Source of the DNA: Massilia putida
GTDB taxonomy: Bacteria > Pseudomonadota > Gammaproteobacteria > Burkholderiales > Burkholderiaceae_D
DNA length: 64,000 nucleotides
NCBI RefSeq assembly: GCF_001941825.1
Contig: NZ_CP019038.1
Coordinates: 5,580,001 to 5,644,000 of the forward strand
Direction: 5' to 3'
The translations under genes were made by a program, and so were the position numbers. Of the stretch, positions 1-9,088 are shown in pieces. Below the pieces are notes generated by a model. It was not told where the DNA came from and did not search any database. It was given only the letters and a program-made list of their open reading frames with translations. Position 1 is the first letter of the stretch. Each line of letters begins with the position of its first letter.

Positions 1-1
1 G

Positions 2-1789
2 CCGTTCGCCATCAACGAGGCGACCAAATACATCAGCCCGACCAAGGTGCTCGAATACATGGCGGCCCAGTTGCCGATCGTCAGCACGCCGATCGCCGAC
101 GTCGCCAATCCGTACGGCCACGTCGTCGCGATCGCCGCGACTCCCGACGAATTCATCGCCGCCTGCGAAGCGGCACTTGCGCAGACGTCGGAACAGCGCC
201 GCCACATGATCGCCGCGATGCAGGCCGTCGTCGCCGCGACGTCGTGGGACAACACGGCCGCGCGCATGCGCGAGCTGATCGACACGGCGCCACCGCACAC
301 GGACCGGCGCGCCACGCCGCGCAGCCCGGACGGGGCCAGCGACGGCGGCACCAAGATCAATCCGCTGCGCGCGCACGAGCCGCACGTGGGCACGATCGTC
401 ATCGGCGGCGGGCCGACGGGCCTGTCGGCGGCGTACCACCTGGGCGCCGATACGCTGCTGCTGGACCGTAACGAGAGCATCGGCGGCTGGTGCCGCTCGA
501 TCGAGGACAATGGCTTCACGTTCGATTACGCCGGCCACATCATGTTCTCGAACGACCCGTACGTCCTCAAGATGTACGAGGTGCTGCTGGGCGATAACGT
601 ACACTGGCAGAACCGCGAGGCGTGGGTCTACAGCAAGGGCGTCTACACGCGCTATCCGTTCCAGGGTGCGCTGTATGGCCTGCCACCGAAAGTGATCACG
701 GAATGCGTGATGGGCGCCATCGAAGCCCGCTACGAAAGCGCGGAAGGCAAGACGGCCGCCGCGCAAGCCATCGACGATTGCTGCGCCGACGGCACGACCG
801 ACGTCTGCAACACGGACCGCGCCGTGAAGGGCGAGGTGCGGAACTTCGAACAATTCATCTACAAGGTATGGGGCAAGGGCATCGCGAAACACTTCGCGAT
901 TCCGTACAACCGCAAGATCTGGACCGTGCCGCTGTCCGAGATGGAAACGTCGTGGCTCGGCGGCCGCGTGCCGCTGCCGAACCTGGAAGAAATCATCCAG
1001 GGCGCACTGGAGCCGTCGCCGAAACCGCTGGGGCCGAACGCCCGCTTCGGCTATCCGCTCAAGGGCGGCTTCCAGGCCTTGATGAACGGCTTCCTGCCTC
1101 ACATCAAGGGCAAGATCGAGCTGAGTGCGGACGTCGTGAAAGTCCTGCCGCGCGAACACATCGTCGCCCTGCGCGACGGCCGCCGCTTCCGCTACGACGA
1201 TCTGATTTCCACGATGCCGCTGCCGGAATTGATCAAGGCGATCGGCGACGAGGCGCCGGAAGAGGTGAGGGCGGCCGCGAAGGGCTTGCGCCACGTGTCG
1301 ATCCGCTGCGTGAACATCGGCATCGACCGCGTCGCCACGGACAAGCACTGGATTTACTATCCGGAAGACACGATCTTCCACCGCATCTTTGTGCAGGGCA
1401 ATGCGAGCCCCGGGTGCAATCCGCCGGGCGGCTTCGGGTTCACCTGCGAGATTTCGTACTCGCCGTATAAACCGCTGCCCGTCGACGGCGACGCGCTGAT
1501 CGCACGCGCCATCGCGGATTGCCGCAAGGTCGGGATGATCCAGGAGGGCGACAAGATCCTGGCCGCGAACCAGGTCGACATGCCCTACGCCTATGTGCTG
1601 TACGACCACGCGCGCGCCCGTAACGTCGAGACATGCAAGGCCTGGCTGAAGCAGTTCGACATCACGCTGGTCGGCCGCTACAGCGAGTGGGAATACTACA
1701 ATTCCGACCACGCCCTGCTGGCCGGCAAGCGCGGCGCGGACATCGTGCGTGCCAAGCGCACGCAGGCGCAGCAGGTCGGGACGGAATAA
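2..1789 (+). CDS. Glycosyltransferase C-terminus fused to FAD-dependent oxidoreductase (5' partial)
   Basis: The reading frame is open from base 2, so the true start lies before the window. The first visible residues (SPTKVLEYMAAQLPIVSTP) match the C-terminal nucleotide-sugar binding end of GT4/GT1-type glycosyltransferases. After a hydrophilic linker a second domain starts near base 380 with a dinucleotide-binding motif (VIGGGPTGLSAAYHLG, then an acidic LLLDRNE strand end). It continues as an amine-oxidase or UDP-galactopyranose-mutase-like FAD fold to the stop. The likely setting is cytoplasmic surface-polysaccharide synthesis, with one arm transferring a sugar and the other acting on a sugar or sugar nucleotide. 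The substrate cannot be read from the sequence. The fusion is directly visible in one uninterrupted frame; the role is inferred. Confidence 0.8.
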   Translation, partial: PFAINEATKYISPTKVLEYMAAQLPIVSTPIADVANPYGHVVAIAATPDEFIAACEAALAQTSEQRRHMIAAMQAVVAATSWDNTAARMRELIDTAPPHTDRRATPRSPDGASDGGTKINPLRAHEPHVGTIVIGGGPTGLSAAYHLGADTLLLDRNESIGGWCRSIEDNGFTFDYAGHIMFSNDPYVLKMYEVLLGDNVHWQNREAWVYSKGVYTRYPFQGALYGLPPKVITECVMGAIEARYESAEGKTAAAQAIDDCCADGTTDVCNTDRAVKGEVRNFEQFIYKVWGKGIAKHFAIPYNRKIWTVPLSEMETSWLGGRVPLPNLEEIIQGALEPSPKPLGPNARFGYPLKGGFQALMNGFLPHIKGKIELSADVVKVLPREHIVALRDGRRFRYDDLISTMPLPELIKAIGDEAPEEVRAAAKGLRHVSIRCVNIGIDRVATDKHWIYYPEDTIFHRIFVQGNASPGCNPPGGFGFTCEISYSPYKPLPVDGDALIARAIADCRKVGMIQEGDKILAANQVDMPYAYVLYDHARARNVETCKAWLKQFDITLVGRYSEWEYYNSDHALLAGKRGADIVRAKRTQAQQVGTE

Positions 1790-1807
1790 TAGCGCGCGGA
1801 CGCGCGC

Positions 1808-2497
1808 TCAGTGCTGGATGACGCCGCTCGCCAGGCTTACCCGGTCGCCGGTGCGGAAATCGGGCGTCGTCTGCTGGGTGACGACCTGGGTGCTGCCGTC
1901 GTCCATGCGCAGCGTGATGCGATAGACGCGGTCGGCGGAACTACCGGTCGTGCCGCCGGCGCTGCTACCTTGTGCCATGCTGGCGCCGCTGCTGCTTTCG
2001 CCTTCGGCGGTGGCGCTGCCCGATCGCGGCATGACTTCGATGGCGGCGACGGTGGCGTTCGGGCTCGTGGCCGCGGCACTGGCGCCGCGCTCCTGCATCA
2101 TGCCGGCGCTGCCGGACATCCCGGAACTGCTGGACATCCCGGAACTGCTGGACATCCCGGAACTGCCGGAGGTCCCGGAACTGCCGGAGGTCCCGGCGCT
2201 GCCCGAGGAGCCCGAGCTGTCATAGCCGCTCGAGCCGGACGTGCCGGACGTGCCGGAGGACCCCGAACTGCCGCCGCCCCAGCTGCCGGATCCTTGCGAG
2301 CCGGTGCCGCCGCCCGTGCCGGACATGCCGCCGCTGTTCGATGTGCCGGTGGCCGTGCCGCTGCTGCCGGTCTCGCCGGCGGTACCGCTGCTGCCGCTGC
2401 TGCCCGTGCCGCCGCCGCGCCAGGAACTACACGCGGACAGCCCGACTGCGAGCGCCAGCAAGCCCGCCAGGAAGACGCTCTGGTGTTTTTGCTTCAT
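1808..2497 (-). CDS. Ser/Gly-rich low-complexity lipoprotein
   Basis: The start at 2497 is chosen because AAGGAGTT lies just upstream and the protein then opens with a lipoprotein signal (MKQKHQSVFLAGLLALAVG followed by lipobox LSAC). Residues about 25 to 125 are almost entirely Ser, Gly and Thr in SSG/SGTSG-like repeats. The last ~40 residues form an ordered segment (VYRITLRMDDGSTQVV and FRTGDRVSLASG) resembling the C-terminal module of SlyB/Pcp-like outer-membrane lipoproteins of betaproteobacteria. Predicted location is a lipid-anchored envelope protein with a long flexible linker. Specific function is unknown. An Ala/Pro-rich frame on the opposite strand is a composition shadow. Confidence 0.75.
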   Translation of the reverse strand: MKQKHQSVFLAGLLALAVGLSACSSWRGGGTGSSGSSGTAGETGSSGTATGTSNSGGMSGTGGGTGSQGSGSWGGGSSGSSGTSGTSGSSGYDSSGSSGSAGTSGSSGTSGSSGMSSSSGMSSSSGMSGSAGMMQERGASAAATSPNATVAAIEVMPRSGSATAEGESSSGASMAQGSSAGGTTGSSADRVYRITLRMDDGSTQVVTQQTTPDFRTGDRVSLASGVIQH

Positions 2498-2652
2498 GAT
2501 CAACTCCTTCTGATGGGATAGTGTCAGGTTAGATGAGTGACGATGCCGCGTGCCACTTTGGTAAGAGGCCTGTTCAGAATCGGCGTTCAAGCTGCCTGCC
2601 GTTGAGCATGAGCCATGTCAAAGCCATGGCGATTAGTGCGGGCGCTACGGGG

Positions 2653-3054
2653 TCAGTGTCGGGCGTCGACGGGGGCGCGCGACGCCAGCAGGGCGAGCAC
2701 GCTGCTGATGACGATGGCGGCGCTGACGTCGACGGCCCAGTCGCCGATGGAGGCGCCGCGATAGGGGAAGAAACTTTGCACGAATTCGTCGCCGGCACCC
2801 ATCACGGCGACGGTCAGCACGGCCTTGCAGGCGCGCGCGAACGCACTGCCGCGGCTGCCGACGAACCACAGCGAGGCCAGTACGGCGTAGGCAATCGAGT
2901 GCAGGACCGCACCGGGCGCATAGGCGCCGATGTCGGCCCGGGCGCCCGGGATGTTGCCTGTCGTGATGATCGTCAGGTACATCACGACGGCGGCCGCGAG
3001 GCACAGCGGGCGGCGGCGCGGATGGTGCAGGAACGTGGACAAATACGAGGTCAT
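2653..3054 (-). CDS. VanZ-like membrane protein
   Basis: A protein of 133 residues from the ATG at 3054, with about four hydrophobic segments. The pattern GDEFVQSFFPYRGASIGDWAVD is the hallmark of VanZ-like proteins (D-E-x-x-Q followed by R-x-x-x-x-x-D-x-x-x-N/D). VanZ-like proteins are integral inner-membrane proteins, mostly of unknown role; the name comes from teicoplanin resistance, which should not be assumed here. No clear Shine-Dalgarno sequence precedes 3054. An upstream in-frame ATG at 3123 would add 23 residues without hydrophobic character, so the shorter start is preferred with moderate certainty. Confidence 0.65.
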   Translation of the reverse strand: MTSYLSTFLHHPRRRPLCLAAAVVMYLTIITTGNIPGARADIGAYAPGAVLHSIAYAVLASLWFVGSRGSAFARACKAVLTVAVMGAGDEFVQSFFPYRGASIGDWAVDVSAAIVISSVLALLASRAPVDARH

Positions 3055-3157
3055 GACAAGGCCGGGCTGAAAAAGGCTCACCTTACCATGTGCGTCGTGC
3101 GTGTGCAGGACGCATCGGACCACGGCGCCGCCCCGCCGGCGCCCGGGCGCCCGGGCG

Positions 3158-3481
3158 TCAGATCGTGAGTGCTGGCGCGCCGTTCGGATAGTGGGCGTCG
3201 AAACAGCTGGCGCAGTCGGCGCAGAACAAATGGGCCATGCGGACGGCCGACTGGCGCAGGACCAGTTTCAAGTGGCCGCTCTGGCATTTGGGGCAGATCT
3301 CTCGGACCGTGCCGAACGTCATGACGTGAAGGGGTTGCCCTTCATCGTCGATATGGTCGACCACCATGCGCGGGTTGAGCTCGCTGAGAACCAGGCAGTC
3401 TTCCGGTTCCGGGTGGCGGCGGCGCGATGGCGTGAAGTGCTCTTGGGGTGGCGACATCGTCTCAGGTACAGGTAAAGTCAT
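3158..3481 (-). CDS. Small zinc-ribbon protein of unknown function
   Basis: The 107-residue protein has a hydrophilic N-terminus and a C-terminal pair of knuckles, CPKC then CADC, about 25 residues apart, which fits a zinc ribbon. The start at 3481 (MTLPVPETM) gives a sensible soluble protein; the frame runs further upstream through a stretch with unlike composition. No family was recognised. Transcription from the minus strand would follow the possible small RNA and its terminator at 3640-3768. Function unknown. Confidence 0.5.
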   Translation of the reverse strand: MTLPVPETMSPPQEHFTPSRRRHPEPEDCLVLSELNPRMVVDHIDDEGQPLHVMTFGTVREICPKCQSGHLKLVLRQSAVRMAHLFCADCASCFDAHYPNGAPALTI

Positions 3482-3639
3482 TGGACCGGCTCCATTCTGT
3501 GTTTGGATTGTCTTGTCCCCACGCGAATGCGAAAAGACGCGAGGCGTGAATTTCATGATAGCGGAATCGGGAGATGGTTCAAGCACAACAGCGATCAATT
3601 GTGCGGTGTGTAGCAGACACCACAATAAGAATACGGAAC

Positions 3640-3670
3640 AAAAAAAAATGCCCGCCAACGGAGGACGGGC
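3640..3670 (-). terminator. Intrinsic terminator
   Basis: On the minus strand the stem GCCCG...CGGGC with a GC-rich loop is followed by nine T residues (3640-3648). It ends the possible small RNA. Confidence 0.7.
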
Positions 3671-3768
3671 ACAACCCAAGATCGGGCCAAGAGACGCAGA
3701 ATTCGGTGCGGTGTGCCGCGAGCAGCACACCTTCTGCGATCACGCATATCGGTTGCGTGTATCCAGAT
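3640..3768 (-). ncRNA. Possible small structured RNA
   Basis: Reading the minus strand, a TATACT -10-like box lies at 3775-3780. It is followed by a hairpin (CACGCA/TGCGTG, 3741-3759), a perfect 7-bp hairpin (GGTGTGC/GCACACC, 3710-3731) and an intrinsic terminator (GCCCG/CGGGC, 3650-3670, then nine T). That is the layout of a ~130-nt stand-alone small RNA. No known RNA family was recognised. It could instead be the leader of the zinc-ribbon gene at 3158-3481. Promoter and boundaries are inferred. Confidence 0.35.
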
Positions 3769-3873
3769 GAACCCAGTATAGGTACGGAATGTGACTTGGC
3801 CATGACACTCCTCAAGGGTGCGCGTCATTGTTCCGGAACGTTTATGGATGAGATTAGTCAGCAGGGCGGCGGC

Positions 3874-3903
3874 AAAAAAAAAGCCCGCTGGTTGAGCGGG
3901 CTT
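3874..3903 (-). terminator. Intrinsic terminator downstream of the SDR gene
   Basis: A perfect 9-bp stem (AAGCCCGCT/AGCGGGCTT, loop of 5) is followed on the minus strand by a run of nine T. It lies ~125 bases after the stop of the SDR gene at 4030. Confidence 0.8.
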
Positions 3904-4029
3904 CAAACTATTTTCTTGGAGGAGAATAGTGGAGACAGGTGCATTATGCTGCGCTGCGATATATCTGTCTAATGATGAATTCCCATACCGGATATCAGCC
4001 TGCGTAATAATGGTCGAGCCCGCTTGTCA

Positions 4030-4791
4030 TCAGTCCTTGACCGGCACCGTGTAATTCAGCGCCATGCGGCCGCCGTCCGCATACAGCGTCTGGCCCGTGA
4101 TGTACGAGGCGTCGTCGCTGGCAAGGAAGGCGGCGATGCCGGCGATCTCTTCCGGTTCGCCGCAACGGCCCAGCGGCGTGCGCGACAGGACCTTGTGGCG
4201 CGCGTCAACGCTTCCCAGCACGGCCTGCTTGGCCAGTTCCGTCAGGATCGTGCCCGGGCCGATCGCGTTGACGCGGATGCCGTGCGGGGCCAGGCTGACC
4301 GAGGTCACGCGTGTGAGCTGGTTGACGCCGCCCTTCGACACGACGTACGGAATCTGGTTAGGGATCGTCAGTTCCGCGTTCACGCTCGACATGTTGATGA
4401 TGCAGCCGCTCTGGCGTTTCACCATCTCGCGGGCCACGGCCTGGCTGCACAGGAACATCGACTTGAGGTTGATGCGCAGGACGCGGTCGAAATCGTCCTC
4501 GGCGAGGTCGAGGAAATCGGCGGCGTGGGTCACGCCCGCGTTGTTGACGAGGATGTCGATGTGCCCGAACGCGGCCAGCGTGGCCGCGACCATCGCGTCC
4601 ACCTCGGCCTTCACGCTCACGTCGGCGCGGAAGAACCGTGCCGCATCGCCCAGCGCTTCGGCGGCGGCGCCCTCGGGACGCACGTCGGCGAGCATCACGC
4701 GCGCGCCCTCGCGCACGAGGCGTTCGGCGCACGCATGGCCGATGCCCTGGCTGGCGCCGGTGACGATGGCGACTTTCTGGCTGAGTTTCAT
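4030..4791 (-). CDS. SDR family NAD(P)-dependent oxidoreductase
   Basis: A classical short-chain dehydrogenase of 253 residues. It has the cofactor motif TGASQGIG near the N-terminus, NNAG in the middle, SS before a YVVSK catalytic Tyr/Lys pair, and the PG motif after it (NAIGPGTILT). The start at 4791 is supported by GAGGA seven bases upstream. Closest overall impression is the glucose 1-dehydrogenase / 3-oxoacyl-ACP reductase-like group, cytoplasmic and tetrameric in known members. The substrate cannot be read from the sequence. It is a single gene with its own terminator at 3874-3903. Confidence 0.85.
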   Translation of the reverse strand: MKLSQKVAIVTGASQGIGHACAERLVREGARVMLADVRPEGAAAEALGDAARFFRADVSVKAEVDAMVAATLAAFGHIDILVNNAGVTHAADFLDLAEDDFDRVLRINLKSMFLCSQAVAREMVKRQSGCIINMSSVNAELTIPNQIPYVVSKGGVNQLTRVTSVSLAPHGIRVNAIGPGTILTELAKQAVLGSVDARHKVLSRTPLGRCGEPEEIAGIAAFLASDDASYITGQTLYADGGRMALNYTVPVKD

Positions 4792-4873
4792 GGGATATCC
4801 TCGCTGCTGCAAAATGAAAAGGCCGCCATTGTAGCGGCCGCCATGTGTCGGCCGGCGTATGCCGGCCAGACAT

Positions 4874-5383
4874 TCAGAGCATCACGGGCCGATCAGGCAA
4901 TTCATTCGGCCGCGCGCCGCCGGACGGAAAATGGCTGCGCAGCAATTGGTTCACCTGGGCGATTGCGGCCAGGGTCGCGGCGCGGAATTCGCCGCGGGCG
5001 AAGCCGCGCGTCATCGTGTCGCAGACGCCCTGCCACGTGGCGGCCGGGATCTTGCGGTCGATGCCCCGGTCGGCAATGATATCGACCTTGCGGTCTGCGA
5101 GATTTACGTAGATCAACACCCCGCAATTGTCCTCGGTGTCCCAGATGCCGTAGTCGGCGAACAGGGCGATGGCGCGCTGACGGTTCGTCACGCCGGCCCA
5201 GGCGAGCGACAGCGGCAAGCCCTTTTCGACGATCAGCCGCACTTCGCCGCGGTGCGTCTGTTCGCCCGCCGTGATGGCTTCCGTGATGGCGGCGAGGGTG
5301 TCGGGCGGGAAGGCGCGCTCGGCTTCGTTGCGCGTGCTGAACAGGTGGCGCAGGGCGCGCCGCAGGCGGTTCGGTTCGTCCAT
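4874..5383 (-). CDS. TPM domain protein (soluble)
   Basis: A protein of 169 residues with a TPM (TLP18.3/Psb32/MOLO-1) fold. Visible signatures are the FPPDTLAAITEAI helix, EVRLIVEKGLPLSLAW, a DTEDNCGVLIYVNLADRKVDIIADRGID core, and a closing TRGFARGEF helix. There is no signal peptide. Its ATG overlaps the TGA of the preceding TPM gene in TGATG, so translation is coupled. With that gene and the LemA lipoprotein it forms a LemA-TPM-TPM cluster, a conserved arrangement of unclear function probably linked to the envelope. Confidence 0.8.
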   Translation of the reverse strand: MDEPNRLRRALRHLFSTRNEAERAFPPDTLAAITEAITAGEQTHRGEVRLIVEKGLPLSLAWAGVTNRQRAIALFADYGIWDTEDNCGVLIYVNLADRKVDIIADRGIDRKIPAATWQGVCDTMTRGFARGEFRAATLAAIAQVNQLLRSHFPSGGARPNELPDRPVML

Positions 5384-6249
5384 CACCAGTCTCCCGAGGC
5401 GCCGCCGCCGTCGAAGCTGCCGCCGCCACCGCCGGAGAATCCACCGCCGCCGCCGTCCGAAAACCCGCCGGAAAATCCGCCGCCGCCGCGCCAGCGGTCG
5501 TCGTCGCTGTGATGGTGGGCCGCATTGGCCAGGATGTTGCCGAGAATGAAGCCGGTGGTGCCGCTGTCCCAGCCGGCGCCGTAGCGGCCCGGTTGTGCAA
5601 GCCGCGCGCCGCGCGGGCGGAAGAACGAGCGCAGGACGACGATGCCGACGAGGATCAGGAAGATGCCGACGACGACGTTGGGGCCGTCGTCCCCCTGCTG
5701 CTGCGCCGGCGTCTGTGCCTGCGGCTGAGGCGCCGGGAATTTTTCCTGGTCGAGCAGGGTGGCGATGGCGCCCACGCCCGCGACGAGCCCGCCGTACCAG
5801 TCCTGCTGGCGGAAGTGCGGGGCGATCGTGTCTTCCAGGATGCGTTTCGATTGCGCGTCCGTGAGGACGCCCTGCACGCCGCGTCCCGCCTCGATGCGCA
5901 GGCGACGCAGCGCTTTCGGGTTGTCCTTCGCGACGACCAGCAGCACGCCGTCGTCGACGCCCTTGCGCCCCAGTTTCCATGCGTCGGCCACGCGGATGCT
6001 GTACTGCTCGATGGCTTCCGGCTCGGTCGACGCCACGAGCAGCACGGCGATCTGGCTGCCCGTCTTCGCTTCATAGTCGGCCAGCACGCTTTCCAGTTTG
6101 CGGCGCTGGTCCGGCGTCAACATGCCGACCTCGTCGGTGACGCGCGCGCGCAGCGCCGGCACCGCTTTGAATTGTCCTTGCGCATGGGCCGAGCAGGCCA
6201 GCAGCACGGTCAGCATCCAGGCCCACAGCAGACGGGGCAGGGCGTTCAT
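5383..6249 (-). CDS. TPM domain protein, YgcG family, exported
   Basis: A protein of 288 residues. An N-terminal signal peptide ends near SAHAQG, followed by a TPM domain (VTDEVGMLTPDQRRKLE, IAVLLVAS, GVDDGVLLVVAKDN, IEAGRGVQGVLTD). A single membrane segment (VVVGIFLILVGIVVLRSFF) follows, then a C-terminal tail of Gly-rich blocks (GGGGGFSGGGGGSF). This is the standard YgcG/BA_2796 architecture. The domain would face the periplasm and the Gly-rich tail the cytoplasm. It sits ten bases after the LemA gene and is coupled to the next TPM gene. Confidence 0.85.
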   Translation of the reverse strand: MNALPRLLWAWMLTVLLACSAHAQGQFKAVPALRARVTDEVGMLTPDQRRKLESVLADYEAKTGSQIAVLLVASTEPEAIEQYSIRVADAWKLGRKGVDDGVLLVVAKDNPKALRRLRIEAGRGVQGVLTDAQSKRILEDTIAPHFRQQDWYGGLVAGVGAIATLLDQEKFPAPQPQAQTPAQQQGDDGPNVVVGIFLILVGIVVLRSFFRPRGARLAQPGRYGAGWDSGTTGFILGNILANAAHHHSDDDRWRGGGGFSGGFSDGGGGGFSGGGGGSFDGGGASGDW

Positions 6250-6258
6250 GGGATGGCC

Positions 6259-6870
6259 TTATTTGCCGAAGTTGACGGTCGGCGCCGTCGATATGGACTT
6301 CTCGTTCTCGACCGTGAACGATGGCTTGGCCTGGTAGCCGAACATCATCGCGGTCAGGTTGGTCGGGAAGCTGCGGACCGTCACATTGTAGTCCTGGACC
6401 GCCGCGATATAGCGCTGGCGCGCCACCGTGATGCGGTTTTCCGTCCCTTCCAGCTGCGATTGCAGGTCGCGGAAGCTGGCATCGGCCTTGAGCTGCGGAT
6501 AGTTCTCCGACACGGCCATCAGGCGCGACAGCGCGCTCGACAACTCGCCCTGCACCTGCTGGAATTTCTGGAAGGCTTCCGGGTTATTCAGGACTTCCGG
6601 CGTGATCTGGAAACTGGTCGCGGCGGCGCGCGCCCGCGTGACGGCTTCCAGCGTATCCTTTTCGTGCGACGCATAGCCCTTGACCGTGTTCACCAGGTTG
6701 GGAATCAGGTCGGCGCGGCGCTGGTACTGGTTGACGACCTCGGCCCAGGCGGCCTTGGTGGCCTCGTCCTTGGCCTGGAACTGGTTGTAGCCGCAGCCCG
6801 ACAGCAGGGTGGCGGTCAGTACGGTGGCCAGCAACATGCCGGCCCACCGCGTGAACAAGGATGGTTTCAT
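6259..6870 (-). CDS. lemA: LemA family lipoprotein
   Basis: A protein of 203 residues. The start at 6870 gives a signal sequence ending in lipobox LLSGC. The mature part has the LemA helical signature (NQYQRRADLIPNLVNTVKGYA, ALSRLMAVSENYPQLKA, ENRITVARQRYIAAVQDYN) and ends with FPTNLTAMMFGYQAKP. LemA proteins form antiparallel helical bundles at the cell envelope; their biochemical role is poorly defined. First gene of a three-gene cluster with two TPM genes, transcribed divergently from pyrF. Confidence 0.9.
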   Translation of the reverse strand: MKPSLFTRWAGMLLATVLTATLLSGCGYNQFQAKDEATKAAWAEVVNQYQRRADLIPNLVNTVKGYASHEKDTLEAVTRARAAATSFQITPEVLNNPEAFQKFQQVQGELSSALSRLMAVSENYPQLKADASFRDLQSQLEGTENRITVARQRYIAAVQDYNVTVRSFPTNLTAMMFGYQAKPSFTVENEKSISTAPTVNFGK

Positions 6871-6991
6871 CTGACGAATCCGTAACAAGTTGTCGAATGG
6901 CCAAAATATACCCGAAATGACATTGTATTGGCGAGACAAGCCGGGCAGGGCGCTACAATAGCGGGTTTGCAATCAGATCAGAGAGGCCGCC

Positions 6992-7813
6992 ATGAACTTC
7001 ATCGACAAACTCAACGCCGCCTGGAGCCGCAACGATTCCCTGCTGTGCGTGGGACTCGACCCGGACACGGCCCGCTTCCCCGCGCACCTGCGCGACCGCC
7101 CGGACGGCATCGTCGAGTTCTGCAAGGCCATCGTCGACGCCACGGCCGACCTGGCCTGCGCCTTCAAGCCGCAGATCGCCTATTTCGCCGCCCTCGGCGC
7201 GGAAGACCAGCTGGAAGCCATCTGCCGCTACCTGCGTGAAAACTACCCGCACATCCCGCTGATCCTGGACGCCAAGCGCGGCGACATCGGCGCCACCGCC
7301 CACCAGTACGCGCGCGAAGCCTTCGACCGCTACGGCGCCGACGCCGTCACCGTCAATCCGTACATGGGGTTCGATTCCGTCGAACCGTACATGGAATGGG
7401 CCGACCGCGGCGTGATCGTCCTGTGCCGCACGTCGAACGCGGGCGGCTCCGACCTGCAGTTCCTGGACGTGGGCGGCCAGCCGCTGTACCAGCACGTGGC
7501 GCGTCTCGTCGCGGAAAAGTGGAATAAAAACGGCCAGTGCGCCCTCGTCGTGGGCGCCACGTTCCCGGAAGAGCTGGCGCAGGTGCGCGCCATCGTCGGC
7601 GACATGCCGCTGCTCGTGCCGGGCATCGGGGCGCAGGGCGGCGACATCGAGGCGACCGTCAAGTCGGGCCGCACGGCCGCCGGTGCGGGCATGATGATCA
7701 ATTCCTCGCGCGCCATCCTTTACGCGCAGCCGCAGGGCGACGAAGACTTCGCAGCAAGCGCGCGCCGCGTGGCACTCGAGACCCGCGACGCCATCAACCG
7801 CTATCGCGGCTGA
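6992..7813 (+). CDS. pyrF: Orotidine 5'-phosphate decarboxylase
   Basis: Cytoplasmic enzyme converting OMP to UMP, the last step of de novo pyrimidine synthesis. At 273 residues it fits the longer PyrF group. It has the FKPQIAYF substrate-binding strand and the catalytic signature [12 protein letters not shown] with the Asp-Lys-Asp network. The ATG at 6992 follows AGAGAGGCC. A TACAAT box at 6954-6959 may be the -10 element. Its 3' end overlaps the converging MFS gene by 20 bases. Confidence 0.95.
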   Translation: MNFIDKLNAAWSRNDSLLCVGLDPDTARFPAHLRDRPDGIVEFCKAIVDATADLACAFKPQIAYFAALGAEDQLEAICRYLRENYPHIPLILDAKRGDIGATAHQYAREAFDRYGADAVTVNPYMGFDSVEPYMEWADRGVIVLCRTSNAGGSDLQFLDVGGQPLYQHVARLVAEKWNKNGQCALVVGATFPEELAQVRAIVGDMPLLVPGIGAQGGDIEATVKSGRTAAGAGMMINSSRAILYAQPQGDEDFAASARRVALETRDAINRYRG

Positions 7814-9029
7814 GCGACGTCGACGATCGCTGGCGGGCGATGGCCAGGTAGCGCATCCCGACCGCCAGCGCCGCAAACCCGGACGCGGCGGCGACACCCA
7901 GCGCCCAGCGCGGGCCGGCGTGGTCGGCCACCCAGCCGACGATCGGCGCACCGATCGGCGTCGTGCCCAATGCGATGCCGAGCCGCAAGGCCATCACGCG
8001 GCCGCGCATCGCGGGTTCGGTGGACAGCTGGATCAGGCTGTTCGATGTGTTCGTGAAGGTCAGGGCGGCCACGCCCGTCAGCGCCAGCGCGACGGCGAAC
8101 CACAAATAGCCCGGAGACATTGCCGCCAGCAGGCAACCGATGCCGAACACCCCGGCGCCCACGACGAGCGCGGAAAAGCGCGTGCGCTCGCGGCCGGCGG
8201 CCAGCAGCGCGCCGATGACACTGCCGACGGCCATCGTCGACGACAGCAGGCTGTACCCGCGCGCATCCGTATGGAACACGGACACGGCCATCGTGCCGAT
8301 GAAGATCGGGAAATTCAGACCGAACGTGGCGATCAGGAACAGCATGGCGAGGAGCGCCATCAGGTCCGGCCGTTTCCACACATACCGCACGCCGTCGAGC
8401 ATCCCGCGCCCACTGCCGCCGCCGGACGCGCGCGCATGCAGTTCGCTCTTGCGCAACCACGTCAGCGAACACAACACCGCGGCATACGACAGGCCGTTGA
8501 CCACGAACGCCCACCCGGTGCCGAGGCCGGCGATCAAGAGGCCGGCGGCCGCGGGGCCGATCATCCTGGCGGCGTTGAACGACGTCGAATTCAGTGCGAC
8601 CGCGTTCGGCAGCTCGGCGTCGCCGACGAGCTGCGCCACGAAGGTCTGGCGCACGGGCGCATCGAAGGCCGACGCGCAGCCGAACAGGAAGGCGAACACG
8701 TACACGTGCCATAGCTGGACGCTGCCTCCGATCGTCATCAGGCCCAGCGCCAGCGCGAGGATGCCCATGGCGGCCTGGGTGACCATCATGAGCTTGCGCT
8801 GGTCGATGTGATCGGCGGCCCAGCCGGTCCAGGGCAGGAGCAGCAATTGCGGGCCGAACTGCAGCGCCATGACGGTGCCCACGGCCGAGGCATTGTGGTG
8901 CGTCAGCTGGGTCAGCACGAGCCAGTCCTGGGCGGTGCGCTGCATCCAGGTGCCGACGTTGGAGACGAGGGTGCCGACGGCCCAGATGCGGTAGTTGAAG
9001 CTTTTCAGTGAACGGAATGCGCGGACCAT
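7794..9029 (-). CDS. MFS transporter (DHA3-like exporter)
   Basis: About 411 residues from the ATG at 9029, with around twelve hydrophobic segments. The opening [32 protein letters not shown] is typical of the enterobactin-exporter-like DHA3 group, and the A-motif-like [10 protein letters not shown] occurs after the second helix. Probably a proton-driven inner-membrane exporter of small hydrophobic compounds; the substrate is unknown. It converges on and overlaps pyrF. A palindrome (9039-9068) sits just before its start. Confidence 0.85.
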   Translation of the reverse strand: MVRAFRSLKSFNYRIWAVGTLVSNVGTWMQRTAQDWLVLTQLTHHNASAVGTVMALQFGPQLLLLPWTGWAADHIDQRKLMMVTQAAMGILALALGLMTIGGSVQLWHVYVFAFLFGCASAFDAPVRQTFVAQLVGDAELPNAVALNSTSFNAARMIGPAAAGLLIAGLGTGWAFVVNGLSYAAVLCSLTWLRKSELHARASGGGSGRGMLDGVRYVWKRPDLMALLAMLFLIATFGLNFPIFIGTMAVSVFHTDARGYSLLSSTMAVGSVIGALLAAGRERTRFSALVVGAGVFGIGCLLAAMSPGYLWFAVALALTGVAALTFTNTSNSLIQLSTEPAMRGRVMALRLGIALGTTPIGAPIVGWVADHAGPRWALGVAAASGFAALAVGMRYLAIARQRSSTSLSRDSG

Positions 9030-9038
9030 CGGATTTTC

Positions 9039-9068
9039 GTAGGGTGGGCGGAGGGCCGCCCACCCTAC
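9039..9068. repeat. REP-like palindrome
   Basis: GTAGGGTGGGCGG and its exact inverse CCGCCCACCCTAC are separated by AGGG (13-bp perfect arms). Related palindromes occur at 15048, 29940, 29987 and 33657 in this window. Confidence 0.75.
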
Positions 9069-9088
9069 CGAATCGCCTTCGCCAACGG

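Larger units (their letters stand above)
3482..4029. other. 548-base intergenic region without a convincing protein gene
   Basis: Between the zinc-ribbon gene and the SDR gene no open frame is convincing. The region is AT-richer than its surroundings and holds two minus-strand intrinsic terminators (3640-3670 and 3874-3903). A structured stretch lies between them and is listed as a possible small RNA. A short minus-strand frame from 3806 has GGAG before an ATG but reads through the first terminator, so it is not called. Bases 3904-4029 show only low-complexity AT-rich sequence. Confidence 0.5.

Noticed and set aside
2562..2640. Possible remnant of an IS transposase end (minus-strand ALTWLMLNGRQ before a stop)
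   Set aside because: Only about 20 residues with weak likeness to transposase C-termini and no inverted repeats or target duplication; not enough to call.
3579..3806. Small minus-strand protein gene with GGAG before the ATG at 3806
   Set aside because: The frame runs through a strong intrinsic terminator and its residues look random; a structured RNA fits better.
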